Below are positions 44,138 through 53,407 of a stretch of 64,000 bases of DNA, in pieces (the first letter of the stretch is position 1; each line of letters starts with the position of its first letter). The translations under genes and the position numbers were made by a program. The notes below the pieces were generated by a model that worked only from the letters and a program-made list of their open reading frames with translations, ran no database searches and was not told the origin of the DNA. Source of the stretch: Leptospirales bacterium (GTDB lineage: Bacteria; Spirochaetota; Leptospiria; Leptospirales; Leptonemataceae); contig JAIBBM010000001.1 in NCBI GenBank assembly GCA_019694685.1, forward strand, positions 62,001 to 126,000. Reading direction: 5' to 3'.

Positions 44138-45382
44138 TTGAAGATCAACCAAATTTCGCCTATCGCAACCTTCCTTCTGGGCGCTCTTTTCTTTACCACC
44201 AATGGATGCGCGCGCCATCTGTCACATGGCATTGAAGATTGGCCCTTCCTGATTGCCTATTATGATATCAGCTACCAGGACCTTTGCGCGCCGTGGGTGA
44301 CGGAATTTTCAGTCATTCAACCCGGAATGGCCGATCGCATGCAAAGCTATCTGCAATATCAAGCTTCCCTCGGCTCCGCGAGCTCTGTCGGATCAACGCG
44401 TCTATTTGGTACAGTCTATAGCGGGAATGCGAAGTGGGAAGGCGGAGCATTGGCGCCTAACGGTAAGATCTACGGCGCACGTTTTGGTGCGGGGCCCACA
44501 ATGCCTTTTCTTGAAATTGATCCCAATACCCTGACCACGGCCCTCGTTGGGCCGGCCTCCAATACAGGTTCTGGAATGGTGCTTCTCCCCAGTGGACTAT
44601 TACTCGAGATTCCGCATACTGGAGTTATGAATCCTGTCGTTCTCAATCCGAATACAGGCGCAACCACCACACTGAGCGGATCAAACGGAGGTGTGGCATG
44701 CTCCGGGGGAGTGCTCGCTCCAAACGGCAAAGTCTATTGCACAGCGCAGTCCGGAACGTCAGGCGCGCTTGAAATCGATCCAGTCTCAGGCTCCGTGACA
44801 ATTTTTGGAGCAGCGCAATTGGGACTGAACTACGGGGGCAGCGCTGTGCTGGGCCTCAATGGAAAGATTTACGCAGTTCCGTATGCTGGAACAACTCAAA
44901 TCGCTGAAATTGATCCGACTACGCGCGGCATCACTCTATTCGGACCATCCCTGACAGCGAACAACTATTATGGAGGAATTCTTGCGCCTTCCGGTAAGAT
45001 CTATCTGCCCGGGTTCACCACTTCCACCATTCTCGAAGTGGACCCGATAGCACACACAGTGACCAGTTTTGGAAATACAGGTGGATCGTCCAACTACCTG
45101 GGCGCCGCAGTGGCGCCTAACGGTCACATCTACCTCACTCCAAGAAGCTCTGCTGTAGTGCTTGAATTTGACCCGGTCACGCATACGCAAACCACGTTTG
45201 GATCCGGGTGGGGAGCCGCGGTGACGGCGTTCGACGGTGGAATTCTCGCTCCCAATGGAAAGATTTATGCGTTTCCGCTTACTGGCAGCGGAAACAATCA
45301 GCAGCCGCTTGAAATCGATCCGAAAGCCAATGGCAACTACTGTCCTGCCGTCGCCAGATCCGCTTACTTCAACAAGTTTTGA
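44138..45382 (+). CDS. propeller lipoprotein with seven GG.LAPNGKIY repeats
   Basis: A 414-residue predicted lipoprotein: signal ending ALFFTTNGC. From about residue 95, seven tandem units of about 45 residues follow the pattern GG.LAPNGKIY....(I/L)LE(I/V)DP.T...T.FG: for example GGALAPNGKIYGARF, GGVLAPNGKVYCTAQ, LGLNGKIYAVPY, GGILAPSGKIYLPGF, VAPNGHIYLTP and GGILAPNGKIYAFPL. It resembles a Vgb/SMP-30-style 7-bladed propeller, but sequence identity between units is higher. The start is TTG at 44138 after GAAGAAGAA. The function is unknown; it could be surface binding. Confidence 0.83.
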   Translation: MKINQISPIATFLLGALFFTTNGCARHLSHGIEDWPFLIAYYDISYQDLCAPWVTEFSVIQPGMADRMQSYLQYQASLGSASSVGSTRLFGTVYSGNAKWEGGALAPNGKIYGARFGAGPTMPFLEIDPNTLTTALVGPASNTGSGMVLLPSGLLLEIPHTGVMNPVVLNPNTGATTTLSGSNGGVACSGGVLAPNGKVYCTAQSGTSGALEIDPVSGSVTIFGAAQLGLNYGGSAVLGLNGKIYAVPYAGTTQIAEIDPTTRGITLFGPSLTANNYYGGILAPSGKIYLPGFTTSTILEVDPIAHTVTSFGNTGGSSNYLGAAVAPNGHIYLTPRSSAVVLEFDPVTHTQTTFGSGWGAAVTAFDGGILAPNGKIYAFPLTGSGNNQQPLEIDPKANGNYCPAVARSAYFNKF

Positions 45383-45427
45383 CTGCGCAGGGACCAAGCG
45401 TTCAAAGTATTTGAATGCCGCCTAACG

Positions 45428-46072
45428 TCAACGCTGGACGCAATACAGGCCGCGCATGGCTGAATTGCAGGCGGACTGAGACAAGGAGATCACAGTGTTT
45501 CCGGACGCACCGCCGGTACCGTACCTGCCACTATTTCCTCCGGTCCCGTCTGTCCATGAGAGGCAGGTCGCGCTGCTTACCCAGAATGCATCCATTCCAG
45601 TATAGTAGGTGCCTGCAGCAGCAATCTGGTTCGTGACAGTCCCGAACACAAACAGACCAGCTGAATTTGTGGTCCAGACTGTAGATCCATTGGCCAGGCG
45701 GTATTCCATGTTCGGATACATCACCCAGCCAACCTGCCCATCGCCAATGTTCGAAGTGACAGTGGCAATGCGCGTTATGCCGTCACTGATAAGGGCAGCA
45801 TAGAAACCCCCACCCGCAGGCCTGTTTGCGTCCGCGTTGCACAGTCGATCCGCGCCGCTCACTCCTGTAGACCCACCCAGGTCTCCAAACCATGTGCCAG
45901 AGGTAGCGAAGATCTTACAAAATCCTTGCGTGTAACACGTTCGTATGAACAGGCCAGTCGAAAGTATGGGATTGCATCGCATGTCGCTAGCCGAGCAATT
46001 CGCTTCATACGTACAATTCACCGTTCCCAGCAGGAAAAGGAGTGATGCGATTATCTTCATCCGAAACATCAT
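45428..46072 (-). CDS. DUF1554-type lipoprotein (copy 2)
   Basis: About 214 residues: signal MMFRMKIIASLLFLLGTVNC with lipobox cysteine, a cysteine-rich stretch (about residues 20-50), then a DUF1554 domain (GGSTGVSGADRLCNADANRP, FYAALISDG, GWVMYPNMEYRL, FWVSSATCLSWTD, GLYCVQR). Closely parallels the copy at 42072-42734. The order of motifs and paired cysteines recall C-type lectin folds. The start may be any of three nearby ATGs (46072, 46069, 46060). Confidence 0.85.
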   Translation of the reverse strand: MMFRMKIIASLLFLLGTVNCTYEANCSASDMRCNPILSTGLFIRTCYTQGFCKIFATSGTWFGDLGGSTGVSGADRLCNADANRPAGGGFYAALISDGITRIATVTSNIGDGQVGWVMYPNMEYRLANGSTVWTTNSAGLFVFGTVTNQIAAAGTYYTGMDAFWVSSATCLSWTDGTGGNSGRYGTGGASGNTVISLSQSACNSAMRGLYCVQR

Positions 46073-46174
46073 CGTGTCCCGGAGGTATCCTGGCGAAGAC
46101 TCGACGGTTTGTCGAGCGCATTGTGAGCACACGCGGACTTTCATGCGACCCGAACATCAATCGGTCCACAACAT

Positions 46175-46903
46175 TCATCGATCCACCTTCACGATTTCTT
46201 CAGGCGCGAAAACCCAATGCCGTCCGTCGCGTGCAGTAACATCAACAGCTGTCGAAGACCGTGAAACGCGTGCGGAGTAAATGCGTCTGCCGTCCTTGAG
46301 TACCAGGTCCGAGTCAAAGCAATCTTCCGATTTCGCTCCCGTCACAAACGCAGCGTCCATTGCAAAAGCAGCCATGTCGTCCTCGATGATTTCGCGCACC
46401 TTTTTCTTACCATAGTCTTCGGGATTGCCGGTCGGGATAAAGAGCATAGAAGTCCAGATAGAATAGTTGCCCGTATATTGAAAGCGATGAGGCTTGTTTG
46501 CTATATCGAGTGAAACGGCGACGTCGACAGTCAGCCTGCCAAAGTAGGTGGGAACTAAATCGAGAAGGAAAACCGTCAGCCCGAAAAATAGCGGATTCGG
46601 ATGCGTTTTATAGACCGCGGCATCGACGGTGAGAACAGGCAAACCGGAGTCGTTGTTGACACAGCTGTAACCTTGTTGGTCCAAACCACGGCGAACCATC
46701 ATCTCAATTTGACCGGGTGTCATTGGATTATCGAGCGGGTGTTCATAGATCTGCGATGTGCGAGCCACGATCTCACACCGAACTTTTGTAGGAACTCCAG
46801 CCCTGGCACCCCTATAGATCGCCTGCGGCGATTCTGTTCGGATCATGAGCATGCAGTGATTTGTTGTAATGATTATCAAAATCGCAATGTTAAAGAGCTT
46901 CAT
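46175..46903 (-). CDS. hypothetical exported protein
   Basis: A 242-residue protein with an N-terminal hydrophobic segment followed by cysteine (IAILIIITTNHC), possibly a lipobox though the -3 to -1 residues (TNH) are poor. The middle contains a membrane-like stretch (FFGLTVFLLDLVPTYFG). The last 55 residues, LVLKDGRRIYSARVSRSSTAVDVTARDGRHWVF, look like a small beta domain. I do not recognise it. It overlaps the preceding gene in the pair (46900-47427) by four bases, so the two are coupled. Confidence 0.75.
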   Translation of the reverse strand: MKLFNIAILIIITTNHCMLMIRTESPQAIYRGARAGVPTKVRCEIVARTSQIYEHPLDNPMTPGQIEMMVRRGLDQQGYSCVNNDSGLPVLTVDAAVYKTHPNPLFFGLTVFLLDLVPTYFGRLTVDVAVSLDIANKPHRFQYTGNYSIWTSMLFIPTGNPEDYGKKKVREIIEDDMAAFAMDAAFVTGAKSEDCFDSDLVLKDGRRIYSARVSRSSTAVDVTARDGRHWVFAPEEIVKVDR

Positions 46904-47427
46904 GGGTTCTCCAGATTTCTAAAAACGCGGCCGTTGAGTTGCGGACCGTAGAGTTCAACAATTCTTCGAGTTGTCTCATTCATCTGGTACTTGCTCAGTT
47001 TGAACCCAAACTCAATCCGGAGCTGGTTGTATTGTGGCGTGCCGTGGGTAACAGCTGAACAATGAAAATTACCCAGGTAGACGCCCTCCCCTGGTTGAAC
47101 TGCGAATTTCTGAAGATAGAGTGGCGACGTAAACGGCTGCTCTTTCTTTTGCAAATTAGTTGCAAAAACCACTTCATTGAGTTCATACTCGCCGGGGGGC
47201 ACAGTAAGAATTGCCAGGCCGAGTAGACTCGCTGCGAACAGTTGATCCGGCCCCTTGTTGTCTGTCGGGTGGAGCTTTAGCAGACATTTTCCGGCATTGG
47301 AGTCTATATCAAACGTCGCATATACGAAACTATCTGCCGCCGCCGGCGGATCCCCGTAGCTTCTAATTTGGTTCTCGGGAATGCATCGCATGAGAGCGAA
47401 AATGGCGAAAGCAAAGAACAGCTTCAT
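46900..47427 (-). CDS. hypothetical lipoprotein
   Basis: A 175-residue predicted lipoprotein (MKLFFAFAIFALMRC, cysteine 15). After the signal, FVYATFDIDSNAGKCLLKLHP and LLGLAILTVPPGEYELNEVVF form a mostly beta domain of a type seen in small surface lipoproteins that carry a PPGEYEL motif. No function known. Four-base overlap with the next gene downstream (46175-46903), so co-translated with it. Confidence 0.78.
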   Translation of the reverse strand: MKLFFAFAIFALMRCIPENQIRSYGDPPAAADSFVYATFDIDSNAGKCLLKLHPTDNKGPDQLFAASLLGLAILTVPPGEYELNEVVFATNLQKKEQPFTSPLYLQKFAVQPGEGVYLGNFHCSAVTHGTPQYNQLRIEFGFKLSKYQMNETTRRIVELYGPQLNGRVFRNLENP

Positions 47428-47543
47428 GCGCGCAACTGGGGATTAGAAAAAACTTCTGTCAATCATTTTCGCTCACACGCGAATTGGGTGACCGGCGAAC
47501 GCATTTCACAAGTAGTGCCATCGTGACATTATTTAGAAGAATC

Positions 47544-49463
47544 ATGCGGTCTCATCTGACGCAGATTGCGCTTTTCATATTGATCCTCGATCTCATTACG
47601 CGCAGGAAAGTAGTCCAGGATTTTCACAGTCGTGAATGGATGCTGTACGTCGCATCATGGTCTGCGTTTCTCATCTTCTTACACCTGTCCGTTTTTTTCG
47701 CCAAACTACTGTTACGCGAAGGACGGAGATTTATGTACGCCTCTTTTCTTATTAGCGTCTCCCTATGGTTGGCCATTGGAACGTCTGTTTCCACGGTCTT
47801 CTACTTCACGAACGGAATCGCGCCCAATCTCTTTTCGGCGGAGTTCGCACTTCGAGAACCTTACAATGCCTGGACTTTGCTTCGCGATACAGCCTCGTTC
47901 GCCCACCTGATGTGGATCGTTTGCGGCGCGGCCCTGGTGTTCCACTTGCTCAAACGCGCCACAACACCTGCCCCTCCAACACCCGGTGACGGAAAGGCAG
48001 CCCCGGATACTGCCTTTGAAAAGACCGCGCTTCGAACATTGCGAAAAGGCATCCTCCCGGCGGCACTATCTTTGCTCTTCATGATCATGGTGCATAACGT
48101 TCAATTCTACGAACAGTGCTATGTTCCCATAACGGGAAACATCGTAATCCTACTCCGATCCGCGTGGAATCGAGCCACGAACACACAACTCTGGAGCCGT
48201 GGCTTCACTGGAAGAAATCCAATTCAACTGAGCGATACACACGAACACGCAAACTTTCATCTTCTCATCATTCTGAACGAAAGCCTTCGTAAGAAAGGCA
48301 TGCAAATTTATGGCGGACAAAGGCAGAACACACCGTATATGCAATCGCTGAAGGATAGCGGTCAGATCATTCTGTTTTCGCGAGCGTATGCAAACGCCAC
48401 ATCCACGTATCTGTCTCTTCCGAGCATCCTCACCGGAATTAATCCGGTGCAAGAAACAGAGCTCACCCTCACCTATCCCAATCTCTTCGAATATGCGAAG
48501 GCGGCGGGACAACATACGTACTACATATCATCGCACAAGCTCAGCTGGGGTCGAATGTCCGTATTCATAAAGACGCCCGCACTGGAGAAATACTGGGCCT
48601 ATGAAGAAAGTGGTGCCGCTCTTTCCAACGACCTTGGAATCAACGATCTATTGACTCTCGCAGAATGGAAAAAACACATCCGGGAAACGATTCAGAACGG
48701 AGAAACCATGGATCATCAAAGGACCGCGGGGATGCTTCATTTTAATACCACTCACTACCCGTACAATGTGGAGCCGGAATTCAGCCTCTATTCTGGCACG
48801 AGTCGTGATTCCTATGATAATACGATTTATAAGACAGACGCACTGGTCCAAGAAGTCTTTAAGCAACTAACGGAATCTGCAATGATCGACCGCACGATTG
48901 TAGTATTTGCATCCGATCACGGTGAGGCGTTTGGCGAACATGAATGCGTGGCTCATTTCTATTGCCAGTATCTGGAAACGGTGCAGGTCCCGCTCTGGAT
49001 CTATGTTCCGAAAGCACTTCAAAACAAACTGGATATGCAGCAACTGAAGAAAACAGCCGCATTGAACGTTTCGAACGTGGATCTCATTCCAACGATAATC
49101 GGCCTTTACGGAATGGACTCAAGCTCGCAAATCTCCTCCCTCAAGAAAAGATTCCTTGGCAGCGATCTCTTCAAGGCAGTTAAGCCCGATCGAACGATCC
49201 TGATTACGACCTCCAATGAAATGATGCGTACGGATGTGGGAGCAAGCATCATCCAGAACAATCAACAATATTTGCTTAAACTGGCCCGCCCTGCACATGA
49301 AGAACTCTATTCATTCGACATAGACCCGGAAGAAAACCATTCCATGTGGGAAACCACGGAACCAGAAGCAAGACAAACCTGGCACAAATGGATGGATTCT
49401 CAAAAAGCAACCTTTGAAATCAGGCAGCGTTTTAGAAAAGCAACCGAACATTCTACAAAGTAA
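47544..49463 (+). CDS. membrane phosphoethanolamine transferase-like (sulfatase superfamily)
   Basis: About 639 residues: N-terminal membrane domain with four to five segments (residues 1-190), then a periplasmic alkaline-phosphatase-fold domain. Metal and catalytic elements: NESLRKKGMQIYG (about residue 245; compare GETxRxxxxSxxGY of EptA/MCR), NATSTYLSLPSIL (compare the nucleophile stretch CGTSTAYSVPC) and FASDHGEAFGEH. The disulfide cysteines flanking the nucleophile in EptA are Asn and Ser here. It should modify lipid A or a glycan with a phospho-head group. Possible starts are ATG 47544, GTG 47523 and TTG 47484. Confidence 0.85.
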   Translation: MRSHLTQIALFILILDLITRRKVVQDFHSREWMLYVASWSAFLIFLHLSVFFAKLLLREGRRFMYASFLISVSLWLAIGTSVSTVFYFTNGIAPNLFSAEFALREPYNAWTLLRDTASFAHLMWIVCGAALVFHLLKRATTPAPPTPGDGKAAPDTAFEKTALRTLRKGILPAALSLLFMIMVHNVQFYEQCYVPITGNIVILLRSAWNRATNTQLWSRGFTGRNPIQLSDTHEHANFHLLIILNESLRKKGMQIYGGQRQNTPYMQSLKDSGQIILFSRAYANATSTYLSLPSILTGINPVQETELTLTYPNLFEYAKAAGQHTYYISSHKLSWGRMSVFIKTPALEKYWAYEESGAALSNDLGINDLLTLAEWKKHIRETIQNGETMDHQRTAGMLHFNTTHYPYNVEPEFSLYSGTSRDSYDNTIYKTDALVQEVFKQLTESAMIDRTIVVFASDHGEAFGEHECVAHFYCQYLETVQVPLWIYVPKALQNKLDMQQLKKTAALNVSNVDLIPTIIGLYGMDSSSQISSLKKRFLGSDLFKAVKPDRTILITTSNEMMRTDVGASIIQNNQQYLLKLARPAHEELYSFDIDPEENHSMWETTEPEARQTWHKWMDSQKATFEIRQRFRKATEHSTK

Positions 49464-49542
49464 TCACACTGAAAACAGGATCAAATCTCAACAATCCTTG
49501 ACGAAAGATTCTACTTCTTTTCATGTCATTTCCGGGCCGTTC

Positions 49543-52383
49543 ATGTCTACATCAGAAAGCATCACACACCAGGCAGCAGCGGAATTTTTCCACACCAGCC
49601 TTCTATCCAGACAGTCGGCCAGTAGTCGCATTGTAATGCAAGGTGGGCAGGCGGCCAAAACCATCGAGACTCTGCACAGCATGCTATGTGAAATGCTTCT
49701 CAAAGATTCACGCCTCGCTCGCACTAGAAAGCTGGAGAACTTCCCAAAGATGTCTACGATCCTTGCGGACAAGGATGGAGCGTTTCAAATCACGCTGGGC
49801 CGCGGCCTTCCCGCAGAAAGTTTTCGAGCCAGCTTTCTTGGGTGGCTTGCATTCTTGCGCTCAGAAGGTGTCATTGAAATTCTACCCGCTCTCGAAAGCA
49901 GAGGCGGAGAAATCGTCTGCAACGACTATCTAGTTCTCCAGGAAGACAAGGAACAAGATCTGCAACTTGATAGCTTCAAAAATGAATCATTGAAAACCTC
50001 TATCGACGCGGCGGGCGCATGGTTGAGTTCATTCGCCTGGAGTCACGGAGTCGCGGATGACCTGATGGAAAAAAAGGATCCAACGTTTGTGCGGCTCCTC
50101 CCTTACTATCAGATGCTCGAAGCCATGCGATCAGACTGGCATGCGCCCAAAGATACAAGCCAGGCAGGTTTCGCAGATCAAATCAAAGGCAAGGCAGAAT
50201 TGCTTGGGAAAATTTATAATGCACTTCTTGGATCAGAAAAACTAAAATTTCAAACCAAATTGTCCGGTGTAAAGAAGCTGGGGGATCGGTTTCCATTTGC
50301 CTGGCCCGGTTCATCGAATGCAATGAACGATCTGGCGGCCTTTCATGATAGAGTCCGTCTTGTTTTCGCACGCGATGTGATCATGTCTGAGAAAGTGCCC
50401 GGGACAAAACCAGATCCGAAATCTCAGTTTCATCATGCGAATGTTACAGCGGAGGCATTCCAGACTGCCTATCAGAGCTATTTAAAATCGCCGGATGTCA
50501 CTCCTTCTCCTTTTCTTGCGCACAAGATGGGAGCCGGTCTGCTTCAGCAGCATGCTCACCTCTTTTCGCAGAAAGAAGATGCACTTCGCGCAGAACCAGG
50601 CGTACTATTTGCTCGCAATGCAATTGTATTCATGCTGATGCACTCCGAAGCAGTTGTAGATCATCAAAAAGAAAAAGAAAAGATCCAATTCTATCAGGCG
50701 GTAGAGCTGTACGTGCAGAAACTGGCGTCAGCCAATCCACCTTACGTGGACCTGAATGTATTTGTTCGATTGGATAAGAACATTGTAAAAAATGAAAACC
50801 TGAAAAAGAGAATGATCGATGCTCTTCGTTCGCATCAAAACGTAAAGAGCCTGGAAATTCAAGATAACCCAACTTTCGGACATTCTAAACTAATCTATCT
50901 AGCCTTTCACACAAGCCAGCTGGAAAGCATGTGCGCTCGCTCATATAAAGCAGCCCGAGAAAACAAGGATTACAACTTACACATGAACCTGGAGCGGATC
51001 TACGATTGCGTCCAGGATCCTTCTCGTTTCCAGCCACTGGTTCGACCGGACACATACGAGCGCTTTCTTCAAATAAGACAGGACTTTTTTGTATCACAGA
51101 TGCCTTTCTTCAAAAGGCTCTTCTGGAAACTCTTTAGCTTCGCACGAAAAATAGATCCGGAGCAGATCAAGGATTTCATGAAGACTGCAATGCGAACAGA
51201 AGTTCACAAAGCAGCCAGTATCAAAGAAAAGGAACTTCGTACCGCAGCGCGCAAAGAACAGGAACGGATGGCCAAACGCGCCGTGGATGGCTCCGGACCA
51301 CATGAAACGGAGCCAGGAGAAATCCAGGAACACGTTCTGGATCTTGAGTCAACCTCATCTTCAGGACCTTCTACTGCTCCTAGAGCAACATCCGGCGGAC
51401 GTCCTGATCCTTTCACGGAGGCGCGTGAGCGTAGCCAGCCGGATCCTTTCTCAAGAGGCGCGACACAGAGCCGGTCATCGGAAAGGCCAGACTTTAAAAT
51501 GCCTGAGTCAAGCACAAGGACAGAAGCGGGCAGAGCAGAATCGAGTCCTGGAGTGGATGTAAGTCGCTCCTCATCACGTTCTGATTCTACAATGGATCGC
51601 CAAACAACGGTTACACGAGAGTCAGGTTCTCCGGCAGGCGTGGAAGTCAGACGCGAAAATCCGGCTGCATCAGGAGAGCCCAGACGGGCGGAAACAGCCG
51701 CAGCAGAGAGAAGACCGGAAGAGAGAAAAGAAGAACGCCGGGATGAGAAGCGAGAAGAAGGAACCAGGAGCGAAGAAGTCGCCGGCGGAGAAACGGGGAG
51801 ATCGTCGAGCAGGCTCAGCCTGGAAGAACTATCCGCAAAAGCAGATCGCCCGCAGGTAGATCCGGATCACGTTCAATTCCTGAAAGATCGTCCTAAAGGG
51901 GCCGCGCCTCAGGGCCCGCAGCAACCTCAGGTACCGGAGTGGGAAATCCAGGTGATCAAAGCTGGCCACAAGGTTGGTCTGGATCTCACGGAAAGAAGGC
52001 GACTCGAAAGAAAAAAGGAAAAAGAACAGAAGAAACGCGAAAGACATGCGCTCGCCGTGCAGAAGCTAGAAGAACACAAAAGGAAAATGGCCGCGAAGAA
52101 AAAGGCTCCCAGGCCGCAGCAACCTGTACCGGCAGCAGCAGCTCACGCACCTGGTACTCCGAAACACCTTGTGATCATAGAAGTTCCCGAAAAGTTTTGT
52201 GCGCCCGGCAAACCGGGTAGAATCCAATTTCAGAAAAAGTTTTTTAAGAGCGAAAGTTTCCGCAAAGAGATGGCGGATTTTTATCGCAAAGAATCCATCT
52301 CGGCTTCCTCTCCCGAAGATAAGAAGTACTTTGCCTACTTAATTAGCGCCATGGAACAAAACTACAATCATTACCTGAAGTGA
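49543..52383 (+). CDS. large protein with charged disordered region, function unknown
   Basis: About 946 residues, cytosolic by sequence (no signal or membrane segment). Residues 1-590 look like a folded, mostly helical domain. Residues about 590-870 are low-complexity, rich in Ser, Arg, Glu and Pro (repeated RSSSR, DPFxxxR, EERRDEKREE), then a Lys/Glu-rich helix. The last 75 residues are conserved-looking (KHLVIIEVPEKFCAPGKPGR, KKFFKSESFRKEMADFYRKES). I do not recognise it. ATG at 49543; weak Shine-Dalgarno. It follows the phosphoethanolamine-transferase gene on the same strand with an 79-base gap. Confidence 0.8.
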   Translation: MSTSESITHQAAAEFFHTSLLSRQSASSRIVMQGGQAAKTIETLHSMLCEMLLKDSRLARTRKLENFPKMSTILADKDGAFQITLGRGLPAESFRASFLGWLAFLRSEGVIEILPALESRGGEIVCNDYLVLQEDKEQDLQLDSFKNESLKTSIDAAGAWLSSFAWSHGVADDLMEKKDPTFVRLLPYYQMLEAMRSDWHAPKDTSQAGFADQIKGKAELLGKIYNALLGSEKLKFQTKLSGVKKLGDRFPFAWPGSSNAMNDLAAFHDRVRLVFARDVIMSEKVPGTKPDPKSQFHHANVTAEAFQTAYQSYLKSPDVTPSPFLAHKMGAGLLQQHAHLFSQKEDALRAEPGVLFARNAIVFMLMHSEAVVDHQKEKEKIQFYQAVELYVQKLASANPPYVDLNVFVRLDKNIVKNENLKKRMIDALRSHQNVKSLEIQDNPTFGHSKLIYLAFHTSQLESMCARSYKAARENKDYNLHMNLERIYDCVQDPSRFQPLVRPDTYERFLQIRQDFFVSQMPFFKRLFWKLFSFARKIDPEQIKDFMKTAMRTEVHKAASIKEKELRTAARKEQERMAKRAVDGSGPHETEPGEIQEHVLDLESTSSSGPSTAPRATSGGRPDPFTEARERSQPDPFSRGATQSRSSERPDFKMPESSTRTEAGRAESSPGVDVSRSSSRSDSTMDRQTTVTRESGSPAGVEVRRENPAASGEPRRAETAAAERRPEERKEERRDEKREEGTRSEEVAGGETGRSSSRLSLEELSAKADRPQVDPDHVQFLKDRPKGAAPQGPQQPQVPEWEIQVIKAGHKVGLDLTERRRLERKKEKEQKKRERHALAVQKLEEHKRKMAAKKKAPRPQQPVPAAAAHAPGTPKHLVIIEVPEKFCAPGKPGRIQFQKKFFKSESFRKEMADFYRKESISASSPEDKKYFAYLISAMEQNYNHYLK

Positions 52384-52420
52384 GTGGCGCGCTCAAATGC
52401 AACTCATTGTGCCAGCATAT

Positions 52421-52981
52421 TTATTTTTGCTCATCCATCAAACCGTTGGCGGCCTTAAATAGATTGAACGTCGCATGGGCCTGGCCCTGATGATGCGGCT
52501 CATGCCACAGGATAATTTGAAATAGTTTACGAAATGTATTGTCTGTTTCCGGAACTTTCTGATCCATTTTGCTCATATCAAAGTCACGAATTGCTTTTTG
52601 GAGAGACGCACGCGAATCTTTCAAATACTGGCGCACGTAGGGCAGCTTCGGAATGAACGACACGGCTGGTTTGCCGCTCTTAAAATCCTCCGCATACTTT
52701 TCAGATATAAGAGACTGGGCCCCCAGGCGAGTGGCCTGTCTATCCTCGGACGCGGCCAGGTGCATCAATTGCCACCCGAGAGGTGCCCGGTTGGTCCCTG
52801 CACGCCAGGCGAGAGCTTCATCTGCTTTGCCAGTCTTTTCAAGTTCATCGAGAAGATGATCCGTGGCCGCTCGATTGAATTCCATCTGCGAAAGCATCCA
52901 CTCTCTAAAATCGACGGGTGGTCTGGAGCAAGTGAATGCCGCGGCGATCAAAAGGAAAGAAGCGATGACAGATGGGCGCAT
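52421..52981 (-). CDS. DinB-like lipoprotein
   Basis: A 186-residue protein with signal MRPSVIASFLLIAAAFTC and a lipobox cysteine, followed by a DinB/YfiT-type four-helix bundle. Two of the metal-binding histidine sites are visible: WQLMHLAASEDRQ and WHEPHHQGQAHATFNLF. DinB proteins are normally cytosolic; export as a lipoprotein is unusual. Some bind metals or act in thiol conjugation. ATG at 52981 is used; GTG at 52990 is possible. Confidence 0.78.
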   Translation of the reverse strand: MRPSVIASFLLIAAAFTCSRPPVDFREWMLSQMEFNRAATDHLLDELEKTGKADEALAWRAGTNRAPLGWQLMHLAASEDRQATRLGAQSLISEKYAEDFKSGKPAVSFIPKLPYVRQYLKDSRASLQKAIRDFDMSKMDQKVPETDNTFRKLFQIILWHEPHHQGQAHATFNLFKAANGLMDEQK

Positions 52982-53068
52982 GGAAAACACGAAAACAATG
53001 AGCTGGCTTCAGGCTATGAATTTTCTGATTGCACCCAATCGTTTTAGAGTTCTTTTTGCCCGGGTATC

Positions 53069-53389
53069 GTGACAAAGCAAACAACCTTCACTCTTCTACT
53101 TCTGGTGATGCTAAGCACTCCAGCGCTCGCAGGGCCGGAGGACCAATGGTACAGATCCACTTTTCCGAATGGTGCTGCCAGTCTCAAATATCACTGCAAA
53201 AAACACGGAAACGGAAAGCCGTGTGATCAGTATACGCGCGACGCAATTTCATTCTGCAAATCCAATTTGAAAAGTGCGCGGCCCATGACTCTCAAAGACG
53301 GAACTCCGGCCATCAAGATTCGCCGCGGAACGGTAGGCGGATACTTCAAAGAAAACTGCAGCCAGATTGTTACCTTCTGGTACAATTAG
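53069..53389 (+). CDS. small secreted cysteine-containing protein
   Basis: A 106-residue protein with a signal peptide (MTKQTTFTLLLLVMLSTPALA, cleavage before GPEDQ). The mature part holds four cysteines (YHCKKHGNGKPCDQY, SFCKSN, ENCSQI), likely two disulfides. It is periplasmic or secreted. I do not recognise the family. GTG start at 53069. The gene stands between a divergent DinB-like gene and a small downstream gene 18 bases away. Confidence 0.7.
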   Translation: MTKQTTFTLLLLVMLSTPALAGPEDQWYRSTFPNGAASLKYHCKKHGNGKPCDQYTRDAISFCKSNLKSARPMTLKDGTPAIKIRRGTVGGYFKENCSQIVTFWYN

Positions 53390-53407
53390 TTTAGATCAAC
53401 TGTCGCC

